Below are positions 17,275 to 26,793 of a DNA stretch of 64,000 bases, in pieces. The stretch is from NCBI RefSeq assembly GCF_019216885.1, contig NZ_JAAQRC020000001.1, positions 4,064,001 through 4,128,000 of the forward strand. The letters are read 5' to 3'. Numbering within the stretch: the first letter of the stretch is position 1; each line of letters opens with the position of its first letter. Origin of the DNA: Methylobacterium sp. SyP6R (GTDB lineage: Bacteria; Pseudomonadota; Alphaproteobacteria; Rhizobiales; Beijerinckiaceae). Under the pieces are notes generated by a model, which worked only from the letters and a program-made list of their open reading frames with translations, had not been told where the DNA came from and ran no database searches. The translations under genes and the position numbers were made by a program.

Positions 17275-18285
17275 ATGGCGCTGCATCGCAGGACGTTGCT
17301 CACGGGAACGGCCGCCCTCGCCCTCGCGCCCGCCGCCGCGCAGGAGCGGCCTGCGGGCCAGGACAAACCCCGGGAGACACCCTTGGGGCACGACGCACCG
17401 CCGGAGACCGCGCCCGGCGCCACCCTGGAGGTGATGCCGCTCTGGCCCGGCAGGCCGCCGGGGGGCGGCGGGCCCGGTCCGGACGGGCCGCGCTTCGACG
17501 AGAGCCGCGAGGGCGTGGTCACCGGCGTCGCCGAGCCCTGCCTGCTGGTGATGCGCCCGGCGCGGTCGACCGGGAGCGCGATGGTGATCGCCGCCGGCGG
17601 CGGCTACCGTCGCATCGATCTCGGCCACGAGGCGGTGCCGGTCGGGCGCTGGCTCAACAGCCTCGGCGTCACCGCCTTCGCGCTGGTCTACCGCCTGCCC
17701 GGCGAGGGCTGGGCGGCAGGGGCCGACGCGCCGATCCAGGACGCCCTGCGGGCGACGCGGCTGGTGCGGGCGCGGGCCCGGCGCTACGGCTACGAGCCGA
17801 ACCGCGTCGGGGTGATGGGCTTCTCCGCCGGCGGCCACCTCATGGGCGCGGCCAGCACCCGCTTCACCGCGCCGCTCTACAAGCCCGTGGACGAGGACGA
17901 TGCGGTCTCCGCCCGGCCCGACGTCGCGGCGCTGATCTACCCGGTCATCACCCTCAAACCCCCGTTCGACCGTACCTCGAGCCGCCGCGTCCTCGTCGGC
18001 GACAGCCCGACCCGGATCGCCACCGAGACCTACTCGGTCGAGACCCGCGTGCCGCCCGAGACCCCGCCGACCTTCCTGGCCCAGGCCGCCGACGATCCGA
18101 TCGCGGTCGTCGACAACTCCCTCCTGATGTTCTCGGCTTTGCGGGCCGTCGAGGTGCCGGTGGAGATGCACCTGTTCGAGCGCGGCGGCCACGGCTTCAA
18201 CCTCGGCGTGCCGGGGTCGCCCGCGGCGGCCTGGCCGGGCCTGTTCGCGACCTGGGCGAGGCGGCGCGGGTTCATCCGGCTGTGA
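17275..18285 (+). CDS. Exported alpha/beta-hydrolase (esterase-like)
   Basis: 336 residues from the ATG at 17275. The N-terminus HRRTLLTGTAALALAPAAA looks like a Tat-type signal peptide, so the enzyme is probably periplasmic. The hydrolase core has AAGGGYRRIDLGHEAVPVG (oxyanion region), the nucleophile elbow GVMGFSAGGHL, a late Asp in QAADDPIAVVDN and the catalytic His in FERGGHGFNLG. This pattern matches acetyl-xylan-esterase-like hydrolases (BD-FAE type). The substrate is unknown. The upstream 237 bp hold no gene. Confidence 0.82.
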   Translation: MALHRRTLLTGTAALALAPAAAQERPAGQDKPRETPLGHDAPPETAPGATLEVMPLWPGRPPGGGGPGPDGPRFDESREGVVTGVAEPCLLVMRPARSTGSAMVIAAGGGYRRIDLGHEAVPVGRWLNSLGVTAFALVYRLPGEGWAAGADAPIQDALRATRLVRARARRYGYEPNRVGVMGFSAGGHLMGAASTRFTAPLYKPVDEDDAVSARPDVAALIYPVITLKPPFDRTSSRRVLVGDSPTRIATETYSVETRVPPETPPTFLAQAADDPIAVVDNSLLMFSALRAVEVPVEMHLFERGGHGFNLGVPGSPAAAWPGLFATWARRRGFIRL

Positions 18286-18391
18286 GACACCGGATTTTCG
18301 AATGGAAGCGTCCATCAGACCAACCAAGGTCCATACTGGTTCTTCCAATCCCGATTGACACGGCGTCCGGCCGCGCCGCATCATCGCGGCC

Positions 18392-19327
18392 GTGACCGAC
18401 CAGCTGCCCCCCGACCCGAACCTCTCCGCCCCCCTCGGCCACCTGGAGGGCGAGTCTCCGCCGGCCCCCGACTGGTTCCGGGACGCCGTCGCCGCCGCCC
18501 CCGAGATCGGCCGCGTGACGGTGAAGGGCGCGCGCCTCGAGACCTTCGCATGGGGGGAACGCGGGCGACCGGGGCTGATGCTGCTGCACGGCAACGGGGC
18601 CCATGCGGGCTGGTGGCGCTTCATCGCGCCTTATCTCGCGGACGGCTACCGGGTCGCGGCCCTGTCCTGGTCGGGCATGGGCGGCTCGGACTGGCGCGAG
18701 ACGTACGACCTCGACACCTTCGCCGACGAGATCGAGGCGGTGGCGAAAGGCACCAGGCTGTTCGACGCCGGGATGCCGGTGATGGTGGGGCATTCCTTCG
18801 GCTGCTTCCCGATGCTGACCGAGGCGGGACGGGAATCCGGACGCTGGCGCGGCGCGGTGATCGTCGATCCGCCGATCTTCTCCCCCGAGCGCCGCACCGG
18901 CCGCCGGCGCGAGGACGGGCGCTACGCAGCCCATCGGATCTACCCGACCCTGGAGGCGGCTTTGGCGCGGTTCCGCTTCGCGCCGATGCAGCCCTGCGAC
19001 GCGCTCTACATCGCCGATCTGATCGCCCGGGAATCGCTGAAAGAGGTGGCGGGCGGCTGGACCTGGCGCTTCGACCCGTCGCTCTGGGCCCGCCTCGCCC
19101 TGCCGGACCGGGCCGCGATGGTGAAAGGAGCCCGCTGTCCGCTGGCGCTCGTCACCGGTGCCCGCTCGGACCTGATGCGGCCGGCCGATGCGGCCTACGT
19201 GCAGGGCCTGCTGCCGCCGGGCTCGCCCCGGATCGACCTGCCGGAGGCCTATCACCACGTGATGGTCGACCAGCCGCTCGCCTTCGTGGCGGCGCTCCGG
19301 ACGCTTCTGGCGCTCTGGCCGAACTGA
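18392..19327 (+). CDS. Cytoplasmic alpha/beta-hydrolase
   Basis: The 311-residue protein has a GTG start and no signal peptide. Motifs: LMLLHGNGAHAGWWR (oxyanion loop), LSWSGMGGSDWRETYD, nucleophile elbow MVGHSFGCFPM and C-terminal EAYHHVMVDQPLAF with the catalytic His. This is the classic fold of haloalkane-dehalogenase/epoxide-hydrolase-like enzymes; the reaction cannot be told from sequence. It lies 106 bp after the exported hydrolase and is followed by a terminator hairpin. Confidence 0.82.
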   Translation: MTDQLPPDPNLSAPLGHLEGESPPAPDWFRDAVAAAPEIGRVTVKGARLETFAWGERGRPGLMLLHGNGAHAGWWRFIAPYLADGYRVAALSWSGMGGSDWRETYDLDTFADEIEAVAKGTRLFDAGMPVMVGHSFGCFPMLTEAGRESGRWRGAVIVDPPIFSPERRTGRRREDGRYAAHRIYPTLEAALARFRFAPMQPCDALYIADLIARESLKEVAGGWTWRFDPSLWARLALPDRAAMVKGARCPLALVTGARSDLMRPADAAYVQGLLPPGSPRIDLPEAYHHVMVDQPLAFVAALRTLLALWPN

Positions 19328-19333
19328 AGAAGA

Positions 19334-19355
19334 GGGCGGCCCCGCGGGGCCGCCC
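19334..19355. terminator. GC-rich hairpin between convergent genes
   Basis: GGGCGGCCCCGC and its complement form a perfect 22-base palindrome directly after the hydrolase stop at 19327 and before the stop of the leftward gene at 19377. The flanking T-tract is weak, so termination efficiency is uncertain. Confidence 0.6.
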
Positions 19356-19376
19356 TTCCGCAATCTCAGGCGTGGC

Positions 19377-19613
19377 TCAGTAGCAGCGGCGCACCTTGCG
19401 CACCACCACCCGGCCGAAGGGCCCGCGGGTGCGGGTCACCTGGACCGTGCAGCGCGGGCCGCGGCGGACCACCCGGCGGGTGACGTACTGCGCCTGCTCG
19501 ATCGAGGCGACGGGCGCGACGCCGTGGCCGGGGGCGACCGGCATGGCCGAGGCCGGCGCGAGGCTGAGGCCCGTGGCGAGGGTGGCGGCGATCCCGAGGA
19601 CGATGGCTCGCAT
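19377..19613 (-). CDS. Small secreted basic protein
   Basis: 78 residues. The N-terminus MRAIVLGIAATLATGLSLAP is a clear signal peptide with a likely cut after ASA. The mature part is about 54 residues, very basic (YVTRRVVRRGPRCTVQ, then VVVRKVRRCY) with two Cys that could pair. I recognise no named family; similar short basic secreted proteins occur in Methylobacterium. It is convergent with the hydrolase gene and divergent from guaA. Confidence 0.7.
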   Translation of the reverse strand: MRAIVLGIAATLATGLSLAPASAMPVAPGHGVAPVASIEQAQYVTRRVVRRGPRCTVQVTRTRGPFGRVVVRKVRRCY

Positions 19614-19754
19614 GGCGAGGTTCCCTGTCTGGTGGGTTGGGGGCGCCTCACTCGCCGTTAGCGCCTGAACATCCGGTTAATGCCGTGGACGCACCATGGC
19701 CTTGCGGCTGCGGCGCGTTGCGCGGAGCTTGAGCCTCGTCTAACTCATCGTTCC

Positions 19755-21311
19755 ATGACGACCGAGCACGACAAGATCCTCATCATCGATTTCGGCAGCC
19801 AGGTGACCCAGCTCATCGCCCGGAGGGTGCGTGAGGAGGGCGTCTATTCCGAGATTGTCCCGTTCCAGGCGGCCGAGGCGGCCTTCGCGGCGATGAAGCC
19901 GCGGGCGGTGATCCTGTCGGGCGGGCCGGAATCGGTCACGGTCGATTCCTCGCCGCGGGCGCCGCAAGCGGTGTTCGAGGCCGGCGTGCCGGTGCTCGGC
20001 ATCTGCTACGGCGAGCAGACCATGGCGGCGCAGCTCGGCGGCGAGGTCGAGGGCGGCCACCATGCCGAGTTCGGCCGGGCCGAGGTCGAGATCATCGCCG
20101 ACAGCGCGCTGTTCCGCGGCGTCTGGCATGTCGGCGAGAAGTATCCCGTCTGGATGAGCCACGGCGACCGGGTGACGAAGCTGCCCGACGGCTTCACCAC
20201 CGTGGCGATCTCGCCCAACGCCCCCTTCGCGGCGGTGGCGGACGAGGATCGGAAATTCTACGCGGTGCAGTTCCACCCCGAGGTGGCCCACACCCCCCAC
20301 GGCGCGCTGCTGATTCGCAACTTCGTGCGCGACATCGCCGGCTGCACCGGCGACTGGTCGATGGCCGCCTTCCGCGAGGAGGCGATCGAGCGGATCCGCG
20401 CCCAGGTCGGCGGCGCGAAGGTGCTGTGCGGCCTCTCCGGCGGCGTCGATTCGGCGGTGGCCGCGGTGCTGATCCACGAGGCGATCGGCGAGCAGCTGAC
20501 CTGCGTCTTCGTCGATCACGGCCTCCTGCGCCAGGGCGAGGCCGAGGAGGTGGTGCGGCTGTTCCGCGACCACTACAACATCCCGCTGGTCCACGTCGAA
20601 GCCTCCGACCTGTTCCTCGGCGAGCTTTCCGGGGTCACCGACCCGGAGGTCAAGCGCAAGACGATCGGCCGCCTGTTCATCGACGTGTTCGAGGCCGAGG
20701 CGAAGAAGATCGGCGGGGCCGACTTCCTGGCGCAAGGAACCCTCTATCCCGACGTGATCGAGAGCGTATCCTTCACCGGCGGTCCGTCGGTCACGATCAA
20801 GAGCCACCACAATGTCGGCGGCTTGCCCGCCCGCATGAACATGAAGCTCGTCGAGCCCCTGCGCGAGCTGTTCAAGGACGAGGTCCGGGTGCTCGGCCGC
20901 GAGCTCGGCCTGCCCGAGGCCTTCGTCGGCCGCCACCCCTTCCCGGGGCCGGGCCTCGCCATCCGCTGCCCCGGCGAGATCACGGCCGAGAAGCTCGATG
21001 CCCTGCGCAAGGCCGACGCGATCTATCTCGAAGAAATCCGCAAGGCCGGGCTCTACGACACGATCTGGCAGGCCTTCGCGGTGATCCTGCCGGTCAAGAC
21101 CGTCGGCGTGATGGGCGACGGGCGCACCTACGACCACGTCTGTGCGCTTCGCGCCGTCACCTCGGTCGACGGCATGACCGCGGATTTCTACCCCTTCGAC
21201 ATGGCGTTCCTGGGCCGGGTCGCGACCCGGATCATCAACGAGGTCAAGGGCATCAACCGGGTCACCTACGACATCACCTCCAAGCCTCCCGGCACGATCG
21301 AGTGGGAGTAG
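19755..21311 (+). CDS. guaA: GMP synthase (glutamine-hydrolysing)
   Basis: GuaA aminates XMP to GMP with glutamine and ATP. 518 residues in three parts: glutamine amidotransferase (nucleophile in [13 protein letters not shown], His-Glu in QFHPEVAHT), the ATP-pyrophosphatase domain with the P-loop [14 protein letters not shown] at about residue 227, and a C-terminal dimerisation domain ([16 protein letters not shown]). I chose the ATG at 19755, which gives [19 protein letters not shown] as expected. The stop is followed directly by a perfect hairpin. Confidence 0.97.
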   Translation: MTTEHDKILIIDFGSQVTQLIARRVREEGVYSEIVPFQAAEAAFAAMKPRAVILSGGPESVTVDSSPRAPQAVFEAGVPVLGICYGEQTMAAQLGGEVEGGHHAEFGRAEVEIIADSALFRGVWHVGEKYPVWMSHGDRVTKLPDGFTTVAISPNAPFAAVADEDRKFYAVQFHPEVAHTPHGALLIRNFVRDIAGCTGDWSMAAFREEAIERIRAQVGGAKVLCGLSGGVDSAVAAVLIHEAIGEQLTCVFVDHGLLRQGEAEEVVRLFRDHYNIPLVHVEASDLFLGELSGVTDPEVKRKTIGRLFIDVFEAEAKKIGGADFLAQGTLYPDVIESVSFTGGPSVTIKSHHNVGGLPARMNMKLVEPLRELFKDEVRVLGRELGLPEAFVGRHPFPGPGLAIRCPGEITAEKLDALRKADAIYLEEIRKAGLYDTIWQAFAVILPVKTVGVMGDGRTYDHVCALRAVTSVDGMTADFYPFDMAFLGRVATRIINEVKGINRVTYDITSKPPGTIEWE

Positions 21312-21346
21312 ATCGGTTTCCGAACGATTCGTTCGGAAACCGAATC
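21312..21346. repeat. Palindromic hairpin after guaA
   Basis: TCGGTTTCCGAAC and GTTCGGAAACCGA pair perfectly around a short loop (about 21314-21343). The shape and TTCCGAA core resemble the first hairpin of the repeat at 10204 and may be a solitary half copy. It may also serve as a weak terminator for guaA. The following 135 bp contain the palindrome GCCTCGAACGAGGC. Confidence 0.6.
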
Positions 21347-21483
21347 AGAGGGGCTGACGCCACACCGAACCCCGCGCCGGGGCATAGGCCGAGAATGCGA
21401 CTCAACCTCCGGCAACAAATCGCATAGCGTACGCCTCGAACGAGGCGCGCACGCGGAAGCGGCCCGCGGCGCGATGGGGCTTT

Positions 21484-23532
21484 GTGGTGATGCGGAGTGA
21501 AGCGATCGCGGTCCGCGCGGAGGAACCTGATGCGGGCTCCGCCCTTCACGATGCCTGTTGCCGCCTCGTCTGGACCGCGACCGACCTGGCCTTCTGCCTC
21601 CTCGATCCGGCCGGGCGGGTCGTGGCCTGGAATCCGGGCGCCGAGCGCCTGACCGGCTTGCCCGGAGCCGAGGTGATCGGCCGCGCCTTCGCGTATGGCG
21701 AGACGCCCGAGGAATCGGCCGCCGCCCGCACGGCGGCGCTCGAGGCCGGACGCTACGAGACGGAAGGATGGTGGCCGCGGCGCGACGGCAGCCGGTTCCG
21801 CGCCCGCACCGTCATCGCGGCGGTGCGCGACGGCGACACCCTCGTCGGCTTCGCCCAGGTCATCCGCGACGCGACTCCGCAGGGGGAGGAGGGCGGCCAG
21901 TTCGAGGCGGTGGCCCTGATCCTCGACCTCGCCCTCTCGACCATGTCGCAGGGCCTGTGCCTGTTCGACGCCGACGGCAAGGTGCGGCTCCTCAACCAGC
22001 GCTTCTTCACGATGTTCGCCGTGGCAGGCGGGCGCGACCTCGTCGGGATGCCGATCGAGGCATTGTGGGCCCTCGCCTTCGCGAGGCCGGATGCCGGGGA
22101 GGGCGCGGGCGTCGCCCTGCTCGCCGGGCACGAGGCCTCGCTCGCCCGCGGCGAGACGGTCGTGGTGCCGACGCCGGACGGCCGCGCGATCGCGGTCGTG
22201 CGCCGGGGCGTCCCGGGCGGGGCATTCGTCGTCACCTTCGAGGACGTCACACGCCAGCGCGAGGCCGAGCTGGAGATCAGCCGGCTCGCCCACCACGACG
22301 CGCTCACCGGTCTGGCCAACCGGGCGATGCTGTGGCGGTGCCTGCGCGAGAGTGCCGAGGGCGAATCGCTGCCGGCCGGCACCGCGCTGCTGTTCCTCGA
22401 CCTCGACGGCTTCAAGGCCGTCAACGATGATCTCGGGCACCAGGCGGGCGACGCGCTCCTCCAGCAGGTGGCCGAGCGCCTGCGCCGGGCCATGCCGCAG
22501 GCCGGACTCGCCGCCCGGTTCGGCGGCGACGAGTTCGCCCTGCTGCTTCCGGGGGCGGCCGGCCAACTTGCGGTGTCCCTCGCCGAGGGGCTCCTGATCG
22601 AGCTCGCCCGGCCCTACGCGATCGAGGGCCAGCGGCCGCGCCACGTCACGGCCAGCATCGGCATCGCCTTCGCGGAGGACGCGACCACCCCCGATGCGAT
22701 CCTGCATCAGGCCGATTGTGCGCTCTACGCCGCCAAGGGCGCCGGCAAGGCCGCCTGGCGCCCCTTCACTCCGGAGCTGGAGACCGAGCGCAGCGACGAG
22801 GAGCGTCTCGAGCAGGACCTGCGGCATGCCATTGCGGCCGGCCAGCTCGGCGTCGCCTATCAGCCGCTCATCGGCCTCGCGCACGGCGCGGTCACCGCCC
22901 GGGAGGCGTTGCTGCGCTGGACCCATCCGGGTCGCGGCCCGGTCCCGCCGCGAAAGTTCATCCCGCTCGCCGAGAAGTCGGACCTGATCCGGACGCTCGG
23001 CCTGTGGGTGCTCGACCGCGCCTGCCGCGACGCTGCCGCCTGGCCCGACCAGGCCCGGATCTGCGTCAACGTCTCGGTGCGCCAGCTCGGCGACGGCAGC
23101 CTGCCGCGGGCGGTGCAGGAAATCCTGGCGCGGACCGGCCTGGTTCCCCGGCGCCTCGAACTCGAGATCACCGAGACGGTGCTGAGCAACACCGCCGAAG
23201 GCATCGTCGACGACCTGCAGCTCCTGCACGCCATGGGCGTGCGCATCTCGCTGGACGATTTCGGCGTCGGCTCCTCGTCCCTCAGCCGCCTGCGCGCGTT
23301 TCCGTTCGATCGCATCAAGCTCGACGCCTCGTTCGTGCGCGACGCCGTCGAGCGGCCGGATTGCCGGGCGATCGTCGGCGTCGTGGCCGAGCTCGGCCGG
23401 CGCCTCGGGATCGAGACGGTGGCGGAGGGCATCGAGACGCCGGCCCAGCTCGCCGTGGTGCACGAGGAGGGGTTTACGGAAGGGCAGGGCTACCTGTTCG
23501 GCCGCGCCATCATCACGGCCCCGGCGGCGTGA
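21484..23532 (+). CDS. PAS-PAS-GGDEF-EAL cyclic-di-GMP signalling protein
   Basis: A 682-residue cytoplasmic sensor. The first PAS domain covers about residues 25-135 (FCLLDPAGRVVAWNPGAERL), the second about 150-255 (LCLFDADGKVRLLNQRFF). The GGDEF domain is intact (RFGGDEFALLLPG) and the allosteric RxxD site is not seen. The EAL domain keeps its metal- and substrate-binding residues: REALLRW, NVSVRQL, LEITET, SLDDFGVGSSSL, KLDAS and AEGIET. It could therefore make and degrade c-di-GMP. There is no membrane segment. The start at 21484 or the ATG at 21490 is possible. Confidence 0.9.
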   Translation: MVMRSEAIAVRAEEPDAGSALHDACCRLVWTATDLAFCLLDPAGRVVAWNPGAERLTGLPGAEVIGRAFAYGETPEESAAARTAALEAGRYETEGWWPRRDGSRFRARTVIAAVRDGDTLVGFAQVIRDATPQGEEGGQFEAVALILDLALSTMSQGLCLFDADGKVRLLNQRFFTMFAVAGGRDLVGMPIEALWALAFARPDAGEGAGVALLAGHEASLARGETVVVPTPDGRAIAVVRRGVPGGAFVVTFEDVTRQREAELEISRLAHHDALTGLANRAMLWRCLRESAEGESLPAGTALLFLDLDGFKAVNDDLGHQAGDALLQQVAERLRRAMPQAGLAARFGGDEFALLLPGAAGQLAVSLAEGLLIELARPYAIEGQRPRHVTASIGIAFAEDATTPDAILHQADCALYAAKGAGKAAWRPFTPELETERSDEERLEQDLRHAIAAGQLGVAYQPLIGLAHGAVTAREALLRWTHPGRGPVPPRKFIPLAEKSDLIRTLGLWVLDRACRDAAAWPDQARICVNVSVRQLGDGSLPRAVQEILARTGLVPRRLELEITETVLSNTAEGIVDDLQLLHAMGVRISLDDFGVGSSSLSRLRAFPFDRIKLDASFVRDAVERPDCRAIVGVVAELGRRLGIETVAEGIETPAQLAVVHEEGFTEGQGYLFGRAIITAPAA

Positions 23533-23569
23533 GTCGCCGGGCGCCGCTCATATCGAACGTGCCCTTGGA

Positions 23570-24589
23570 TCAGGCGATCTGGCCGGTATGCTTCTCGAGC
23601 AGCGCCCAGGCGTCGTCGCCGAACTTGCCCTTCCATTCCTTGTAGAAGCCGGCCGATTGCAGCTTGGCCTGGAACGCCTTGGTGTCGACGTCGCGGATGT
23701 CGAGGCCGCGGGTCTTCAGGTCCTGCTCGGTCGTGCCCGCGCGCTGGGCCATGTCCGCACGCTGCGCCACGGCTTGCGTGTTGAAGTGCTTGGCGATCAC
23801 GGTCTTCACGTCCTGCGGCAGGCCGCGCCAGATCTTGCCGTTCGACAGGAGCCAGAAGCCGTCCCACATGTGGTTGGTCTTCGAGAGGTACTTCTGCACC
23901 TCGTAGAGCTTGGCGGTGTCGATCAGCGTCAGCGGGTTCTCCTGGCCCTCGGCGATCTTGGTCTGCAGCGCCGAATATACCTCCGCGAAGTTGATCGTCA
24001 TCGGGGCGGCGTCGAAGGCCTTGAACATCGATGTCCACATCGGGCTCGGCGGGACCCGGATCTTGAAGCCCTTGAAGTCCTCCGGCTTCAGGATCGGCCG
24101 GGTCGACGAGGTGGTCTGGCGGAAGCCGTTCTCCCAGATGCGGTCGAAGGCGTAGAGGCCCGACTTCTCGATCTGCGCCCGCACATGGGCGCCGAGATCG
24201 CCGTCCATCGCCGGCCACAGCTTGTCGTAGGAATTCCAGGCGAAGCCGACGCCGCTGATCGAGGCCGCCGGAACCAGGGTGGCGAGGATCAGGGGCGAGA
24301 GGGTGAAGAATTCCAGCGCGCCGGAGCGCAGCTGGCTCAGCATGTCGGTGTCGCCGCCGAGCTGGTTGTTGGGAAACAGCTTGATGTCGACCTTGCCGCC
24401 GGTCTCCTCGCGGATCCCGTCCGCGGCCTTGGTCATGTAGACCGTGAGGGGGTGGCTGATCGGGGTGTTGTTGGCGGCCTTCAGGCTGAACTCGGCCGCG
24501 TGCGCCCGGGTGATGCGCAGCACCGCCGGGCCCGCGACGGCGCCGGCGACGGCGAGATGGAGCGCGCGGCGGCGCGTGAGCGTGGTCAT
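23570..24589 (-). CDS. TRAP transporter solute-binding protein (DctP family)
   Basis: 339 residues, with a Tat-like signal peptide (TRRRALHLAVAGAVAGPAVL) and a cut near AHA. The mature part has DctP-family features: KVDIKLFPNNQLGGDTDMLS, the conserved Arg region GFKIRVPPSPMW, and INFAEVYSALQTKIAEGQEN. It should capture an organic acid in the periplasm. I chose the ATG at 24589, preceded by GGAGGA on the minus strand. No DctQ or DctM membrane gene lies within the window next to it, so its transporter partner is elsewhere or missing. Confidence 0.9.
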   Translation of the reverse strand: MTTLTRRRALHLAVAGAVAGPAVLRITRAHAAEFSLKAANNTPISHPLTVYMTKAADGIREETGGKVDIKLFPNNQLGGDTDMLSQLRSGALEFFTLSPLILATLVPAASISGVGFAWNSYDKLWPAMDGDLGAHVRAQIEKSGLYAFDRIWENGFRQTTSSTRPILKPEDFKGFKIRVPPSPMWTSMFKAFDAAPMTINFAEVYSALQTKIAEGQENPLTLIDTAKLYEVQKYLSKTNHMWDGFWLLSNGKIWRGLPQDVKTVIAKHFNTQAVAQRADMAQRAGTTEQDLKTRGLDIRDVDTKAFQAKLQSAGFYKEWKGKFGDDAWALLEKHTGQIA

Positions 24590-24872
24590 GGCTTCCTCCG
24601 TGGAAGGCCCGGTCGTCCGGGCCGGCAGTTTTCCCGCATCTCTCGCGCGGGTCCGTCGTGGCTTAAAGCACGTTTTTTGCGCTCCGACATCCGCCGCGCG
24701 GACCCCGCCGCGCCGTTTGTCCGGCCGCACCGTTGACCCGGTGCGCGCCGCTGGCAATCGCCGTTACGCGGGCGCCGAAATGCTCTAAGGAGGGCACCTC
24801 CCCGTCACGCGGGCGGCGCGCGATCTTCTCGCGGGATCGGCGCCGGCCCGGAAGGTTCGCTTTTCCCCCGTC

Positions 24873-25616
24873 ATGCCGCTCGTCCGCTCGATCCTGTTCA
24901 CCGTCGCCTTCTATCTCGTCACCACGGCCTTCCTGATCGGCGGCCTGCCGACCCTGGCAAGCCGGCGCAGCGTGGTGTGGCTCGCCCAGACCTGGGGCCG
25001 CGTGACCCTCGCGCTGCTCGAGGCCATCGTCGGCCTGCGGGTCGAGTTCCGCGGGCTGGAGCATCGGCCGGCCGGCGGGGTGCTGGTCGCCGCCAAGCAC
25101 CAGTCCGCCCTCGAGACCCTGGCCCTCGTCACGGTGCTCGACGACTTCACCTACATCCTCAAGCGCGAGCTGATGTGGCTGCCGCTCTTCGGCTGGTACC
25201 TCGCCCGCAGCGAGATGGTGGCGATCGACCGCTCGAAGGGCTCGCGGGCGCTGGCGCTGATGAACGAGGAGGCCGCCGCCGCCATGGCCGACGGCCGCCG
25301 CCTGATCATCTTCCCCGAAGGCACGCGCCGGGCGGTCGGCGCCCCCCCGGCCTACAAGTACGGGGTCGTGCACATGTACGACCGTCTCGGCGTGCCGTGC
25401 CTGCCGGTGGCCCTCAATACCGGGGTGTTCTGGGGCCGGCGCCGCCTGACCTACCGGCCCGGCACGGCGGTGATCGAGTTCCTTCCCGTGATCCCGCCGG
25501 GCCTGCCGCGGGACGCGTTCCATGCCGAGTTGCAGGAGCGGATCGAGACCGCCTCGGACGCCCTGGTGCGTGAGGCGGAGGGGGCCGGTGCGGCGCGCGA
25601 CGCGGTCCGGCGCTAG
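24873..25616 (+). CDS. plsC: 1-acyl-sn-glycerol-3-phosphate acyltransferase (PlsC family)
   Basis: The 247-residue membrane-associated enzyme adds an acyl chain to lysophosphatidic acid in phospholipid synthesis. An N-terminal hydrophobic helix (ILFTVAFYLVTTAFLIGGL) is followed by the active-site motif AAKHQSALETLAL, where the usual HX4D reads HX4E, a variant also seen in other alphaproteobacterial members. The substrate motif IIFPEGTRR and VPCLPVALNTGVFW are intact. The ATG at 24873 gives a normal N-terminus. Confidence 0.88.
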   Translation: MPLVRSILFTVAFYLVTTAFLIGGLPTLASRRSVVWLAQTWGRVTLALLEAIVGLRVEFRGLEHRPAGGVLVAAKHQSALETLALVTVLDDFTYILKRELMWLPLFGWYLARSEMVAIDRSKGSRALALMNEEAAAAMADGRRLIIFPEGTRRAVGAPPAYKYGVVHMYDRLGVPCLPVALNTGVFWGRRRLTYRPGTAVIEFLPVIPPGLPRDAFHAELQERIETASDALVREAEGAGAARDAVRR

Positions 25617-25823
25617 GGGACACGGCGTCGTTGCTCGGATGAGGCCGGTCTTCCGAGGGTGAAGCCGGCGACCATACGGGCCGGTCTCTCCAGCCTCCGT
25701 GCGGTATCGAACGAAGCGCAAGCACAGCCGTAGACGGGCTGTGCGCACCGAACATGAACTCTTCGTAACCTCGAAACGATTTCCCCATCTCGTGCATTTC
25801 ATGGGCCTCACGAACAGGAGGCC

Positions 25824-26201
25824 ATGATGCGTTGGACAATGGCTGCAGGCGCCGCGATCCTGTCTCTCGGCGCCCTGGCGGGCACGGCGACGACCGCGGA
25901 AGCGCGGGACGGCTGCGGTCCCGGATTCCATCGGAACTGGCGCGGCTGGTGCCGCCCGAACGTCTGGGGCCCCCGGGTCTATTACGCCCCGGTCGTCGGC
26001 TACCGGACGGTCGTCGTCGGCCCGCGCTGGGGCTACGGCTGGCGCCGTGCCGGCTGGCATCGGCCTTGGGGCTACCGGCCTTGGGGCTATGGCGGCTGGC
26101 ACCGGGCCGGCTGGCACCGTCCCTGGGGCTATGGCGGCGGCTGGCACCGTGCCGGTTGGGGTGGCGGCTGGGGCCATCACGGCTGGCACCACCGCTGGTG
26201 A
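25824..26201 (+). CDS. Secreted GCG_CRPN-type Gly/Trp/His-rich repeat protein
   Basis: 125 residues. A signal peptide (MMRWTMAAGAAILSLGALAG) with a cut near AEA is followed by the prefix DGCGPGFHRNWRGWCRPN, which matches the GCG...CRPN prefix found before low-complexity repeats in Methylobacterium and Bradyrhizobium. After that come near-perfect repeats built on RPWGYGGWHRAGW. CAGGAGGCC stands just before the ATG. Function unknown; a surface or metal-binding role would be a guess. Confidence 0.82.
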   Translation: MMRWTMAAGAAILSLGALAGTATTAEARDGCGPGFHRNWRGWCRPNVWGPRVYYAPVVGYRTVVVGPRWGYGWRRAGWHRPWGYRPWGYGGWHRAGWHRPWGYGGGWHRAGWGGGWGHHGWHHRW

Positions 26202-26207
26202 ATGAGC

Positions 26208-26237
26208 GTGCGGCGGCCGGGTTCTCGGCCGCCGCAC
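26208..26237 (+). terminator. Strong hairpin after the GCG_CRPN gene
   Basis: GTGCGGCGGCCG and CGGCCGCCGCAC form a 12-bp perfect stem with a 6-base loop, 7 bp after the stop codon. Only a few T residues follow, so it may end transcription weakly or protect the 3' end. Confidence 0.6.
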
Positions 26238-26357
26238 CCCGTTCTCCTGCCGCGGGACGGACCCGGCCCTTGAACCCCGCTCAGCCCTCGCCAGATCTCG
26301 TGCACTGCGATCGTTCGCGCTTGACGGACGTCTGGAATCGGAACTAGGCTGGAACAA

Positions 26358-26786
26358 ATGGCGAACAAGCGAGCCCTGTCCTGGTCGGTGGCGATGCGGG
26401 ACATCCAGAACGACCGCGCGAGGAGAATGGACGTGCGTGAGGAGCGCCTGAGAACGACCACGGGTCTGCGCGGCACCCCGGCCCTGCCGCTGAGCGCCTG
26501 GCGCGGCCGTTCCGGCCGCCGCTACGTGGTGGGGATCCATGCCCTCGACGACGATCCGGCGGCGGTCGGCGATGCGGTGGTGATCGCGGTGCGCCGGGGC
26601 GGCGACGGTACCGCGGAACTGGTGGCGGTGGCCGCGGCCGGCGAGACCCCGCGCGAGCGCCTCGCCCGCGGCTGGCTCACCCGCGCCCGGGCTCGCGGCG
26701 CGACCGAGATGCACGTCCACCGCCTGGCCGAGGATGCCGCGGCGCGCCGTGCCGTGGTGGCGGATCTCGGCGGCGCGTCGGCGTGA
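26358..26786 (+). CDS. Hypothetical protein, 142 residues
   Basis: I recognise no family. The middle part has a regular alternating hydrophobic pattern (RYVVGIHALDDDPAAVGDAV, then VVIAVRRGGDGTAELVAVA) that looks like a small folded beta domain, followed by RERLARGWLTRARARGATEM. No signal or membrane segment. Either the ATG at 26358 or that at 26427 could be the start. It is convergent with the extensin-like gene, their stops only 7 bp apart. The good fit in the gap supports a real gene. Confidence 0.55.
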   Translation: MANKRALSWSVAMRDIQNDRARRMDVREERLRTTTGLRGTPALPLSAWRGRSGRRYVVGIHALDDDPAAVGDAVVIAVRRGGDGTAELVAVAAAGETPRERLARGWLTRARARGATEMHVHRLAEDAAARRAVVADLGGASA

Positions 26787-26793
26787 GGCGTCG

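Noticed and set aside
15667..18624. Very long leftward open frame of about 985 codons
   Set aside because: It is antisense to the RsmB-type and hydrolase genes, is rich in Arg/Gly/Ala/Asp, and has no family motif. Such frames are common in GC-rich DNA.
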